This document shows positions 1 to 6,949 of a DNA stretch of 27,154 nucleotides, one piece after another. The stretch spans positions 1 through 27,154 of the IMG/VR virus record IMGVR_UViG_3300037207_000054. One strand, 5' to 3'. The position numbers were made by a program, and so were the translations under genes. Positions within the stretch are counted from its first letter, which is position 1. Each line of letters starts with the position of its first letter. A model generated the notes under the pieces. It did no database searches and had not been told where the DNA came from. It worked only from the letters and a program-made list of their open reading frames with translations. The stretch is from a virus.

Positions 1-114
1 CGTCGCGCCCTCTCCATAGGCGGAGAAAACGTTGAACAGCTCTTTGATGACCGCTTCGTGTTCGGCGAGGCGCCGCTCCAGCTCTCGCAGCATTTGTTTG
101 TCAATGACGCTCAC
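1..114 (-). CDS. Hypothetical protein, N-terminal part only (cut by window edge)
   Basis: The first 38 codons are seen, starting at GTG (114-112) and running off the window. The start overlaps the stop of the upstream gene as GTGA, so the two are translationally coupled. The visible peptide (VSVIDKQMLRELERRLAEHE...) is charged and helical, perhaps a coiled coil. No family is recognised. Confidence 0.6.
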   Translation of the reverse strand, partial: MSVIDKQMLRELERRLAEHEAVIKELFNVFSAYGEGAT

Positions 115-380
115 GATCTCAATCCTTCTTGTCGAGCCACGACGACCAAATCGGACGTGTGGAAAATGTTGAACCTTGGGACAGGGTATCTCTGAAGAAT
201 TATTTCCTTGCCATCCTTAGAGAGGCGGCTCGGATCGACGCCAATCCATCTGCACGTGGCGAAGCCTGCCGTGACACTGACAACGTCCATCGTTGGTGTA
301 TGGGCTCGGCCCGCGACTAGGACGCGAGAAACGACCTGATCGCCGGGCTTGATGTCCGATGGCTCCATGAAGCTAGTCAT
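111..380 (-). CDS. Small DUF2158/YodC-like protein
   Basis: 89 residues. The pattern KPGDQVV near residue 12, then PTMDVVSV and CRWI around 29-45, resembles the compact beta domain of DUF2158 (YodC-like), where a GDxV start is followed by a PxMxV strand and CxW. Function in that family is unknown. A second, shorter relative is encoded at 10288-10464. The gene lies inside the left-going operon and its stop overlaps the next start (GTGA). A start five codons later (Met5) is equally possible. The family call rests on motif likeness only. Confidence 0.6.
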   Translation of the reverse strand: MTSFMEPSDIKPGDQVVSRVLVAGRAHTPTMDVVSVTAGFATCRWIGVDPSRLSKDGKEIILQRYPVPRFNIFHTSDLVVVARQEGLRS

Positions 381-395
381 ACTTCGACTTACCGG

Positions 396-578
396 TCATC
401 GCTGCCTCGTGACGGTGATCTTGAACGTGTCGATCTGGCCGCCCTCGGTGAACGGCTCGCGTGTTGTCAGGTGGATCGTCTCGGTGCCGACCATCGTCTG
501 CTCGTGCTCGACGATCGCGCTGCTCCGCAGGTTGAGCAGAGGGTTCGTGATGGTCTGCGCTACCTCGGAAGTTTTCAT
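396..578 (-). CDS. Hypothetical small protein
   Basis: 60 residues (MKTSEVAQTITNPLLNLRSS...). I chose the ATG at 578 because AGAGGA sits just upstream and the ATG overlaps the TGA of the preceding gene (ATGA). An upstream in-frame ATG at 626 would overlap that gene by 52 nt and has no better ribosome site. The chain is polar and threonine-rich with a predicted beta C-terminal half. No family is recognised. Confidence 0.6.
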   Translation of the reverse strand: MKTSEVAQTITNPLLNLRSSAIVEHEQTMVGTETIHLTTREPFTEGGQIDTFKITVTRQR

Positions 579-757
579 TTTGTCCTCTCGATTTCCTCGG
601 CCGTCATGGCGCGAGTGAAAAAGCAATCCTTGCAGCTCATTCGCAGCGACTTCGGCCGGAGGCTATACATCTCGGTATGCGGGCAGTTCTCGATACGCTG
701 GGCCATCGCTCTGATCCAGCGCTCCGTTTGTTCGTAGTGGTAAGCGTCAATCGTCAT
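575..757 (-). CDS. Small Cys/His protein, possible zinc-binding
   Basis: 60 residues starting MTIDAYHYEQTERWIRAMAQ. The open frame extends upstream to 943, but that part is the shadow of the neighbouring gene; the ATG at 757 overlaps that gene's stop by 11 nt. Cys26-Pro-His28 and Cys44-x2-Cys47 could bind one zinc ion. The stop overlaps the next start. Function unknown. Confidence 0.55.
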   Translation of the reverse strand: MTIDAYHYEQTERWIRAMAQRIENCPHTEMYSLRPKSLRMSCKDCFFTRAMTAEEIERTK

Positions 758-1220
758 CGGAGCACGCCACGCACTTGCCGTCGAGCCCGGGCATGCAGAC
801 GACATCTTTGTCGCCGCACGTTTTCTCGCTGATATGCTTGCGGCCAACCTTGCCATGCGGGTACAGCTTGGGGGCCGGTCGGCAATCATCCCAGCGCACC
901 GCGTGCGACGGCGCGAGCTTCGAGATTTCCCACGTCTTGCCATTGTCGAGCGAGATTTCGCCGGGGCTGAGTACGACCGGGATTGACTTGTTGATTACGA
1001 AATTGCGCATATCGTATCCGAGGCTTTCGGCCTTCGCATAGAGCGAGGGCGAGAGGAACGTCGCGCAGACGCCGGTCCGCCGCCGACAGAATTCGTGCTT
1101 CTCGCGGTCGGTCTTCGGATCGTCGTCGCTCCAGCGCGTGCCGTCGAAATGTGCCGGCGGCAAATCGCCGTGCGTCTCGTTGGTGATCCACGGCGTCAGG
1201 GATTTTTCACGATGGGACAT
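747..1220 (-). CDS. Hypothetical Cys-rich protein
   Basis: About 157 residues (MSHREKSLTPWITNETHGDL...). The GGAG at 1227-1230 is well spaced for the ATG at 1220; ATGs at 1223 and 1241 are alternatives. The C-terminal third has several cysteines (CGDKDVVC and CVAC), which may form a metal site. The segment LYAKAESLGYDM resembles LYDRAKAEGYEM in the gene at 1470-1706, so the two may share a small domain. The start overlaps the upstream gene. Function unknown. Confidence 0.6.
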   Translation of the reverse strand: MSHREKSLTPWITNETHGDLPPAHFDGTRWSDDDPKTDREKHEFCRRRTGVCATFLSPSLYAKAESLGYDMRNFVINKSIPVVLSPGEISLDNGKTWEISKLAPSHAVRWDDCRPAPKLYPHGKVGRKHISEKTCGDKDVVCMPGLDGKCVACSDDD

Positions 1221-1470
1221 CATCTGCTCCGGGTGATCCACTTCTAGTGAAGCGTCGCGCCCGTTGGGCTGCGCGCTTCGCGGCTTCGGCGGTGCCAGCC
1301 TCGGTCAGGTGCCAACAGTCGCGTCCGTATTTGTGACGCCGCTGAAATCGAGCGAGCCCGCGCTGTTGCAGAGCAATCATGGTGCGATCCCGCTGCCCGT
1401 CATATCCGATCCCGTTCGAACAGTACATCGCTTCGAGCGCGTATCGCTGGGTGAGGGAGAGCGCCGCCAT
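1207..1470 (-). CDS. Putative winged-helix protein
   Basis: 87 residues. The series LTQRYALEAMY, then TMIALQQRGLARFQ and CWHLTEAGTAEAA has the helix-helix-wing rhythm of small phage winged-helix DNA-binding proteins, in which an LTxAG turn precedes the wing. The Arg/Lys-rich C-terminus (KRAAQRARRFTRSG) would suit nucleic-acid contact. The ATG overlaps the TAA of the preceding gene (TAATG). A regulatory role is inferred only. Confidence 0.6.
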   Translation of the reverse strand: MAALSLTQRYALEAMYCSNGIGYDGQRDRTMIALQQRGLARFQRRHKYGRDCWHLTEAGTAEAAKRAAQRARRFTRSGSPGADDVPS

Positions 1471-1706
1471 TAGCGTGGTCCATGACTTGCGGAGGCGGGC
1501 ACGACATAGCGGTTGCTGCGATCCGGCGCGTGCGACGCGCAGCCGCCGGAGAAGTAGTTGGTTCGCTGCCAGCCTCTCACGTAGCCAGCCATCTCGTAGC
1601 CTTCGGCCTTGGCGCGATCGTACAGCTCTTCCGACAGCTTCGTCGGGTACGTCCCGTCGAACGCGGCGCGGAGATCGTTGAGAGTGAAAATGGTTTTGCG
1701 CATCAT
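1470..1706 (-). CDS. Hypothetical protein
   Basis: 78 residues from the ATG at 1706, which forms ATGA with the stop of the upstream membrane peptide; the next codon (1703) is also ATG, and an ATG at 1715 lies further upstream. The segment LSEELYDRAKAEGYEMAGYV resembles part of the gene at 747-1220. Basic, with two cysteines (GGCASH). Not recognised. Confidence 0.55.
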   Translation of the reverse strand: MMRKTIFTLNDLRAAFDGTYPTKLSEELYDRAKAEGYEMAGYVRGWQRTNYFSGGCASHAPDRSNRYVVPASASHGPR

Positions 1707-1813
1707 GACGTGCATCCGGTTGCGATCTTGAAGATCGCGTAGTAGAGCACGACGTTGCAGCCCATGCCCGTGATGATGAATGTCCAGATGAGGACGCGTT
1801 CGAGTTTACTCAT
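1703..1813 (-). CDS. Single-pass membrane peptide, 36 residues
   Basis: A 36-codon ORF (MSKLERVLIWTFIITGMGCN then a Tyr-Tyr and IFKIATGCTS end) read from the sequence. GGAG lies 6 nt before the ATG; the start overlaps the stop of the gene upstream and the stop overlaps the gene downstream (ATGA). Residues 7-29 form one hydrophobic helix. Small phage membrane peptides of this kind often modify the host envelope, but no function can be assigned. Confidence 0.6.
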   Translation of the reverse strand: MSKLERVLIWTFIITGMGCNVVLYYAIFKIATGCTS

Positions 1814-2321
1814 GGTTTGCTCCGGGGATCATCCACTCGCACGCGCTCGGCTGCGCGTGGCTCTTGAGCCACAAAAAGAAATCATCGGAGACCGCTGCGA
1901 TGGGCGCCATCGGTTTGTGAAAACCGGTGTAGCCAACCATCGCGTACTGATCGTCGTCGTCGCCGATGCTCATGAACTTCGAAACTGTGCTCACGCGTTG
2001 ACCCTCCCGTCGATTATCCCACTGCTCGCTGTCCGCGTCGGTTGGCTTCTCAAGCCATGTCTCGACGGTCGTCGTCGTGATCTTGCGAAAGTGCTTCATC
2101 GGAAACGACGCCTCGCCGGATGCGTGCGCGTAGAACTTCACGACCGGGTTCACGAGCCCCGCAAGAAGGATGCGCGGCACGTCCCGGGACACAGGACAGA
2201 CGTTGCGCACGATGTAGCGCCGGCCGACGACGGGGGTCGCGCAATGCCAGAACCGTTCGTTGCGCAGATGCCAGATGCGGCTCATGTCCTTGATGCATTC
2301 GACTTCGTCACCGGGTCTCAT
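1806..2321 (-). CDS. Hypothetical protein with GDxV beta-barrel-like start
   Basis: 171 residues. The beginning MRPGDEVECIKD...W, followed by PVVGRRYIVRNV, matches the layout of small phage SH3/KOW-like proteins (GDxVxC, then G..Y.VR). The remaining 130 residues are not recognised; they are rich in Thr (TTTTVETW) and Asp (GDDDDQYAMVGY). The ATG forms ATGA with the upstream stop. No function is assigned. Confidence 0.6.
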   Translation of the reverse strand: MRPGDEVECIKDMSRIWHLRNERFWHCATPVVGRRYIVRNVCPVSRDVPRILLAGLVNPVVKFYAHASGEASFPMKHFRKITTTTVETWLEKPTDADSEQWDNRREGQRVSTVSKFMSIGDDDDQYAMVGYTGFHKPMAPIAAVSDDFFLWLKSHAQPSACEWMIPGANHE

Positions 2322-2566
2322 CGCGGGCCATCCTTGAACGCCTGTCCACGATAACGGTTCATCGCGCGCACTTGGGCGCCGGAGCCGCTGAGCCGCATGT
2401 TGCCGAGACCGTCGTCAGGCCAGAGCCCTTCGTCGCGAACCTCGGGTGTGTGATCGCCGACGATGACATGCGTCTCGCGAGCGAGGCTCGCGCGGACGCG
2501 GCTCGCGAAAACCTCGCGCTGGAAATTGAGTTCGGTGTGATAGCGGTCGTCGCATGCAACGGTCAT
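2318..2566 (-). CDS. Hypothetical protein
   Basis: 82 residues (MTVACDDRYHTELNFQREVF...), coupled to the nuclease gene upstream by ATGA and to the next gene by ATGA. Mixed charged composition with no membrane segment, repeat or metal motif. A competing frame at 2359-2559 is a shadow. Not recognised. Confidence 0.55.
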   Translation of the reverse strand: MTVACDDRYHTELNFQREVFASRVRASLARETHVIVGDHTPEVRDEGLWPDDGLGNMRLSGSGAQVRAMNRYRGQAFKDGPR

Positions 2567-3165
2567 CGTGGTCTCCGTAGGTAGTCGAGAGCGCGCTGCA
2601 CTCCCGCGATGTCATCCCCTAGCCGACCAATGCCTGCATTGCAAGCGTAACAAATCCATCCTCGGAAAGTTTCGCTGCCCGGGAAGCCGAGAATTTCGAG
2701 CTTATGGTCGTGATCGATGACGAGCTTCGCGGGTTTGCCGCAGCATTCGCACTTGCTGTCTTCCGGTTGCAGCGGAACGCTGAGCCCGTGCTTCTCGTGG
2801 TGCTCGTACTTTCGCCGGGGCCTGCCGTCGCCGCGCTGAGTGACAGCGGCCTTCGTGCAGTGGACACATCCGCCTGACGACGTGTATCGTTCGGTGCTTG
2901 TGCACGTTCGACACGGCGGCCCGATGTATGTCTTCTCTTCAGCCGCGAGCGCGGCACCGCGTGCGCTGTCTTCGCTCGGCCTGTAGCGCGTCAGTGCGGA
3001 GCCACCACGTTGGGTCGATCGGGCTTTTGTGCATGTGATGCACGCCCCGGACGAAGTATATCGTTCGACGGTTTCGCAACGGAGACACGGGCGCCCGACA
3101 TACGTGGTCAGGTTGTCCGCGAGAGCGGCGGTGCGAGCCGGATCATTTTTGAACGTGAGTGCCAT
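2563..3165 (-). CDS. Recombination endonuclease VII-like (HNH/His-Me) with two zinc ribbons
   Basis: 200 residues, first gene of the left-going operon. The C-terminal part has the endonuclease VII core: CxCC near 139-142, DHDH at 151-154 (metal/catalytic), then RGWICYACNAGIG at 168-180 with the second CxxC pair and Asn176. Family members cut branched DNA during phage packaging and recombination. The N-terminal half holds two nearly identical zinc-ribbon repeats (Cys27/30/42/45 and Cys85/88/100/103), each with ERYTSSG and CTKA...TQRG. The ATG lies 6 nt after a likely -10 box, so the mRNA may be leaderless; no Shine-Dalgarno is seen. Confidence 0.85.
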   Translation of the reverse strand: MALTFKNDPARTAALADNLTTYVGRPCLRCETVERYTSSGACITCTKARSTQRGGSALTRYRPSEDSARGAALAAEEKTYIGPPCRTCTSTERYTSSGGCVHCTKAAVTQRGDGRPRRKYEHHEKHGLSVPLQPEDSKCECCGKPAKLVIDHDHKLEILGFPGSETFRGWICYACNAGIGRLGDDIAGVQRALDYLRRPR

Positions 3166-3171
3166 GCTTGT

Positions 3172-3200
3172 CGTCTAGTAGAAAACCGGAATTGTGTCAA
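3172..3200 (-). promoter_or_regulatory. Promoter of the left-going operon (proximal)
   Basis: On the minus strand: TTGACA (3200-3195), 17 bp, then TAGACG (3177-3172). The same -10 hexamer recurs at the same spacing before the tRNA-Gly and primase-helicase units. Predicted transcription starts at or next to the ATG at 3165. Confidence 0.6.
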
Positions 3201-3340
3201 CCCTAAATTTTTCTCCGGGATATTTTTATTTTTCTGGCGGGTTTAATCTCAAAATCGGGGAAGTGTGAATGCACAAGGGGGCATAGGCATCCTGCCGATC
3301 CGTCGAAATTTGGGGCCTACCCCGTAGTTCCCCGGCGCGC

Positions 3341-3369
3341 AGGGTACCACACCAACCTTGGTAGGTCAA
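3341..3369 (-). promoter_or_regulatory. Second, distal promoter for the left-going operon
   Basis: Minus-strand TTGACC (3369-3364), 17 bp, TACCCT (3346-3341). Transcripts from here would carry a leader of about 170 nt ahead of the endonuclease VII gene. Motif-only prediction. Confidence 0.35.
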
Positions 3370-3404
3370 CGCGATCACAGGTTGTACTGCATGATATGGT
3401 GTAC

Positions 3405-3760
3405 TATTAAGGTTAATGCATCGCATGTGGCTGCGCGCGCGCGTAGGGGATCGTTAACCTTAATAGTTAAGGTTAATACCACATAGCCTATAGGCTGCAC
3501 CCTACAAGGCAGGCTGCGGTTAACCTGAATAGTTAAGGTTAATACCAATAGGTAGTATAGTGTGGTTGACAGCCCCCCTGACCCTGTGTGCTCGCGCGTA
3601 GGGGAGGGTTAACCTTAATTAGTAGGGTTAAGGGTGCCCTATACAGGGGTTAAGTGGTTGATTATTAACGTTAATAAGCGATAAGGTGTGCCATTATGGC
3701 GCACAATTAAGGTTAACCACGCATGCGCGTAGTTAAGGTTAACTGGTAAGGTTAACGCGC
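3405..3760. repeat. Cluster of TTAAGGTTAA / TTAACCTTAA elements
   Basis: About ten copies in both orientations: 3407-3416, an inverted pair 3454-3463/3467-3476 with a 3-nt gap, the same pair again at 3520-3529/3533-3542 (one mismatch; 66 bp away), 3609-3618, 3707-3716, 3733-3742 and a degenerate copy near 3747-3755. Beside some lies a repeated CGCGCGTAGGGGA (about 3438 and 3592). Also present are a perfect 16-bp palindrome TTATTAACGTTAATAA (3662-3677) and a hairpin at 3686-3704. This suits iterons of an origin or operators for a cooperative DNA-binding protein. Confidence 0.8.
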
Positions 3761-3784
3761 CCATTGAGGCAGTTAATCTAAACT

Positions 3785-3880
3785 AGTGCTTGACATGGTC
3801 AGTATGGCAGCGCAGCCATAGGCCCCTGAGGGTTGGGTCGCGATTTGAGCATCGCTAAAGGCCTTGACTGATCAAGCACT
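3785..3880. repeat. 9-bp inverted repeat enclosing small hairpins
   Basis: AGTGCTTGA at 3785-3793 is the exact inverse of TCAAGCACT at 3872-3880. Between them a 6-bp stem TATGGC/GCCATA (3804-3821) closes a 6-nt loop. It could be a structured RNA, a terminator-like element or a protein site. Nothing else is recognised between here and 4160. Confidence 0.4.
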
Positions 3881-4162
3881 TACCGGACACTCTCTTACTG
3901 TGCTGTTATGATTTCCCTTACCAGCCTTTCCACATACAGCATATATAGGGCTCTTCCGAGGGGCTGATACATGGACTTCTATAGCTGGAGTTTATGAGAC
4001 CTAATGAGTGGATGAGTTAATACAAGACAAGTTGTTGATTTGACAAATGGAAAACCTTTCAGCGGCCACTGAGTTCTGAGTGTGCGTCACTGAGTAGCCG
4101 CCCAGCGACAAACGTTGAAACCATTGAACAATCCCCCGGCGAGCCGTCCCAGAGCGCCCAAC

Positions 4163-4190
4163 TTGACATCGGCCCGAGCCTTGTGATAAC
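4163..4190 (+). promoter_or_regulatory. Candidate promoter of the right-going operon
   Basis: TTGACA (4163-4168), 16 bp, GATAAC (4185-4190), about 45 nt before the first gene of the operon. The -35 matches consensus exactly; the -10 matches in 4 of 6 positions. Confidence 0.45.
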
Positions 4191-4235
4191 GCACATCAAA
4201 CACCGCGAAAATGACCCCTCAAAAAGGATGGAAAA

Positions 4236-4649
4236 GTGCCCCAAGTTCGCCGACCGCTCATCCGCTCGTATGCCGAGATTGCCGCCGCTCAGGGCATGAC
4301 CAAGCCTTTCAATGGCCGACCTAGCCGGGTCAACCGAATGTACTTGTCCCGTGCAGAGCGAGCCGTTGTTGACGCCGGGCCACCGACGCGTCGGGCTCTT
4401 ACCGTGGAAGAGCTGGCAACCAAGAATGAGAAATACGTGCTCAGTCTGCTCCGGCGCGGGCGGCCCGGGTACGAGACCGAAAGAGCCACAAAAGCTGCCG
4501 GCCACCTTGCGACTGCGGCCAACCTGAGAGCTGCCACGGACGCCCCTGAGACGCCCTATGCCATCATGGATCGGCTGGAGCTGACCGAGGCCGAGCGCGC
4601 CCAGCTCGGCAACTTCGAGGGCGTCATCACGTGGTCGCGCATCTCTTGA
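4236..4649 (+). CDS. Hypothetical basic protein, first gene of the right-going operon
   Basis: 137 residues starting at GTG (4236) with AAGGA 5-9 nt upstream. The N-terminal half is strongly basic (VRRPLIRSYAEIAAAQ...RPSRVNRMYLSRAERAVV), the rest helical and mixed-charge, which suits a nucleic-acid-binding protein. As the first gene after the divergent repeat region it could be an early regulator, but no known domain is recognised. Frames of 256 and 319 residues on the opposite strand are shadows. Confidence 0.6.
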   Translation: MPQVRRPLIRSYAEIAAAQGMTKPFNGRPSRVNRMYLSRAERAVVDAGPPTRRALTVEELATKNEKYVLSLLRRGRPGYETERATKAAGHLATAANLRAATDAPETPYAIMDRLELTEAERAQLGNFEGVITWSRIS

Positions 4650-4684
4650 CAATGGCTTCGCGAGCGTGCAATTGATGAAAACAT

Positions 4685-5353
4685 ATGCTGAGCGATGCGA
4701 TGGCCCGAGCGGCTGGATGGGATGATAAAGTGGCAACGCCGAAGACGAGCAGGATCGAAACTCACGAGACCAAGACGCCACTGAGCGGCGAGCCCAACTT
4801 GCGATCGGTCGCCGTCCTCTACGTGACAAAAGAGGAAGCCATCGCCGTCGCCGAGCTGGCGCGGCTCATGCAGAACGCCCGGGGCAGCAGCAGCAGCGCC
4901 AATCAGTTCATGATCCGCGTCAATCAGCCACTCTTTTGCAGCAACGGTCACCCGGTCAATGAGGGCGAACTGTGCACGACGTGCGAGCGCGAACACCGGA
5001 AGGCCCAAAATGCAGCCCGCGTCGCCAACGCCTCTCTCGACAGCCCCGGCTCGACCGGCGGCCCCACCGGTCCGCTGTATATCACCGAGCAGCCTCTCGT
5101 TGGAATGATCTTCGAGGTCATGCCCCCTCGTTGGTCCGTGGAAGCCAATCCGAACGACCAACGCGTCTATCTGTGTGATCAGACACGCCGCGTGCGGGCC
5201 GAGATCACGCGCTTCAGTGACACGTCGTGGAGGGTGCTCGATGTTGACCGTTACCCGAGTTGGACCCTCCCAACAGCAAAACCTATAGAGCCTCCGACAC
5301 CAAAGCCTGTCGGTGACGCGGCTCGCTTCGCAGGGATTGACTTCGATGACTAA
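4685..5353 (+). CDS. Hypothetical protein with CxxC zinc-knuckle and acidic tail
   Basis: 222 residues. A motif FCSNGHPVNEGELCTTCERE (about residues 79-98) offers Cys, His, Cys, Cys for one zinc. The middle is low complexity (SPGSTGGPTGP), followed by a possible beta domain and a Pro-rich stretch (PIEPPTPKPVGD), ending in the acidic tail FAGIDFDD. The ribosome site is poor; Met6 (4700) is an alternative start. Function unknown. Confidence 0.55.
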   Translation: MLSDAMARAAGWDDKVATPKTSRIETHETKTPLSGEPNLRSVAVLYVTKEEAIAVAELARLMQNARGSSSSANQFMIRVNQPLFCSNGHPVNEGELCTTCEREHRKAQNAARVANASLDSPGSTGGPTGPLYITEQPLVGMIFEVMPPRWSVEANPNDQRVYLCDQTRRVRAEITRFSDTSWRVLDVDRYPSWTLPTAKPIEPPTPKPVGDAARFAGIDFDD

Positions 5354-5389
5354 GATGAAGGAGCGCGAGAGTGGTCTCGTGGATATCAG

Positions 5390-6214
5390 ATGAGCAACAA
5401 ACGACGCAGAGCTGCGAAGAACAACGAACGCAAAAAGATGGTCACGCTCGACTTCGAGAGCCGATCGACCCATCAGATGTCCAACCCTGCGGACTTTGGC
5501 ACGTGGGTCCATCAACAGATCGAAGAGGCGATCAAGGAAAATGGCAATGAGCCGCTGACCAATGCGGCGCTCAATGCGCTGACGCTGCGCCTGTCACCAC
5601 TTACCCCAGAGAAAATCCTGACCGAGAACAACCCGGGCTCCGGCTTCTACGATCGGTATTGGCTCGCTCGCTTCTATCGGGACGACAGCTTCGCAACGAA
5701 CTGGCGCGAGCGCATCAACCCGCACCCGGGAGCACAGACGAACGCGATGGACGAACCCTATTCAGCGACAGGCCGCGATCCGACGAAGCACACGCTGATC
5801 GTGGGTGACACGCACATCGGCATGTATAACAGCGTTGCCGAGCACACGGCGGCGATGGCGAAAAGCACAGAGCAATTGCGTGCCTATGCTGCGATGGTTT
5901 CGAAAGCCGAAGTGCTCGTGGTCATGGGCGGTGATCCCATGTATCCGCTCACGGCGGCCGAGCGCGAGCGCGTGCGCGCTGGCCACGACGCAATGATGAT
6001 CGACAAGAACGGCGATCCGCATTGGGTGGACTACAAAATGAGGTCTGACGTTCTTAACCGTTTCGACTATTCGCAGATGGAGCAGCGTGCACTCGGCCAT
6101 ATGGAGCTTGACACGCTTCGAGACCTCACGGTAAAGACAACCGAGGACGCGGTCTACGGTCGCGGTCCCAAGAAGCGGGACTGGGAACAGCGCAGCAAGA
6201 AGCGACGCAAATGA
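5390..6214 (+). CDS. Hypothetical protein, 274 residues
   Basis: Basic N-terminus (MSNKRRRAAKNNERKK) and basic C-terminus (RGPKKRDWEQRSKKRRK) flank a central, mostly helical region. A stretch IVGDTHIGMYN near residue 138 followed by VVMGGDPMY about 40 residues later recalls GDxH...GD of metallophosphatases, but the remaining motifs (GNHE, GHxH) are missing, so that assignment is not made. The stop forms ATGA with the next gene. Confidence 0.6.
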   Translation: MSNKRRRAAKNNERKKMVTLDFESRSTHQMSNPADFGTWVHQQIEEAIKENGNEPLTNAALNALTLRLSPLTPEKILTENNPGSGFYDRYWLARFYRDDSFATNWRERINPHPGAQTNAMDEPYSATGRDPTKHTLIVGDTHIGMYNSVAEHTAAMAKSTEQLRAYAAMVSKAEVLVVMGGDPMYPLTAAERERVRAGHDAMMIDKNGDPHWVDYKMRSDVLNRFDYSQMEQRALGHMELDTLRDLTVKTTEDAVYGRGPKKRDWEQRSKKRRK

Positions 6215-6378
6215 AACCAAAATCTAAAGATCGGCCGGACTGGAAAGTCAGGGGAGACGTGGCTCTTCGGCCAACAACACAAGACCGGAGCCAAGAGAGG
6301 CCTCTTGACCCGAGACGCAACCCGTGGACAGGGCAGATCGTGCCCGTGTTCATTGATGAGGACCAAAACAATGATTGA
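6211..6378 (+). CDS. Hypothetical 55-residue protein
   Basis: Read from the sequence: MKPKSKDRPDWKVRGDVALR to the C-terminus VFIDEDQNND. The ATG overlaps the upstream stop (ATGA), and the stop at 6376-6378 lies just inside the next gene, which is the spacing seen across this operon. Basic N-terminal half and acidic end. Not recognised. Confidence 0.5.
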   Translation: MKPKSKDRPDWKVRGDVALRPTTQDRSQERPLDPRRNPWTGQIVPVFIDEDQNND

Positions 6379-6796
6379 GACAAGTGCCATCAACCGGATC
6401 AAGCGCGTCATCGCGACGATCGCGGCCAACACCGAGGCGACCTCGCCCGGCCCGTGGTATATGAGCCATGGCCACGTCATCTCGCCCGGCAAGAATAAGA
6501 AGGGCGGCGCCGACTTCGATGTGTGCAAGCAGCCGTGGAACGAAAAGGATCACACGGTCTATGGGATCAACGCCGGCATGAGTGGCCGCAATGACATGCG
6601 CCACATCGCAACGTGCGAGCCGACCACGATGAAGGGCCTTGTCAAAGACGTGACCCGGCTTCTCGAAGAGCGTGATGACGTGCCCTCGCTCGCGAAGCAG
6701 ATCGAAGAGTTGCTGGCCTATTCGGTCGGGCGCGAGCAACCGGACAAAGACAGGAAGCTTCTTGAGGCCGTCGAGGCCTATCTGACAACGGAGTGA
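6371..6796 (+). CDS. Ead/Ea22-like protein
   Basis: 141 residues (MIETSAINRIKRVIATIAAN...). The ATSPGPWYM block at about 28-36, then HIATCEPTTMKGLVKDVTRLLEE (about 77-99), fits the plan of Ead/Ea22-like phage proteins: an A-T-P-G-P-W element followed by an HIA..P..M..L... helix. Their role is poorly known; they lie in early accessory regions of many phages. The start at 6371 has GAGGA upstream and overlaps the 55-residue gene; the longer open frame from 6305 is less likely. Confidence 0.6.
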   Translation: MIETSAINRIKRVIATIAANTEATSPGPWYMSHGHVISPGKNKKGGADFDVCKQPWNEKDHTVYGINAGMSGRNDMRHIATCEPTTMKGLVKDVTRLLEERDDVPSLAKQIEELLAYSVGREQPDKDRKLLEAVEAYLTTE

Positions 6797-6799
6797 ACC

Positions 6800-6904
6800 A
6801 TGGGCTATTATATCAATCCGACGAATGGCACCAAAGAAGCGTGGCTCAATCAATACGGCATGCCGATCACCCGAAGGGTTAACCATCCCGAGGGTTTTAG
6901 ATAG
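6800..6904 (+). CDS. MGYYINP-family small protein, probably truncated
   Basis: 34 residues: MGYYINPTNGTKEAWLNQYG, then 14 more, ending in TAG. The start matches a widespread phage family of about 90-110 residues, from memory, in which an MGYYI...KE.WL..G start is followed by a conserved VDNGxFxAA block. That block is absent here, so this is likely a shortened or decaying copy. The 45 nt after the stop carry no obvious remnant. Confidence 0.45.
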   Translation: MGYYINPTNGTKEAWLNQYGMPITRRVNHPEGFR

Positions 6905-6949
6905 ACACTGCCCCGGCGGCATGCGAAGCCACTGGGACAGGAGGCCAAC

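Larger units (their letters stand above)
3166..4235. other. Gene-free divergent region
   Basis: 1.07 kb without a convincing gene between the left- and right-going operons. It holds promoters for both sides, the TTAAGGTTAA cluster and the inverted repeat at 3785-3880. It is more AT-rich than the coding DNA, and minus-strand frames that enter it look like chance. The layout fits a replication origin or an early control region. Confidence 0.6.

Noticed and set aside
3226-3426. 66-residue minus-strand frame in the gene-free region
   Set aside because: It overlaps a predicted promoter, has no ribosome site, and its composition is not protein-like.
3405-3760. CRISPR array
   Set aside because: The repeats are only about 10 bp, occur in both orientations and have irregular spacing; no cas gene is present.
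4556-5515. Minus-strand frame of 319 residues
   Set aside because: It lies opposite two protein-like plus-strand genes that follow the operon's spacing. Composition and lack of a ribosome site mark it as a shadow. The same applies to the 256-residue frame at 4059-4829.
5390-6214. Metallophosphatase
   Set aside because: Only GDTH- and GGD-like pieces are seen; the GNHE and GHxH motifs are missing, so the likeness may be chance.
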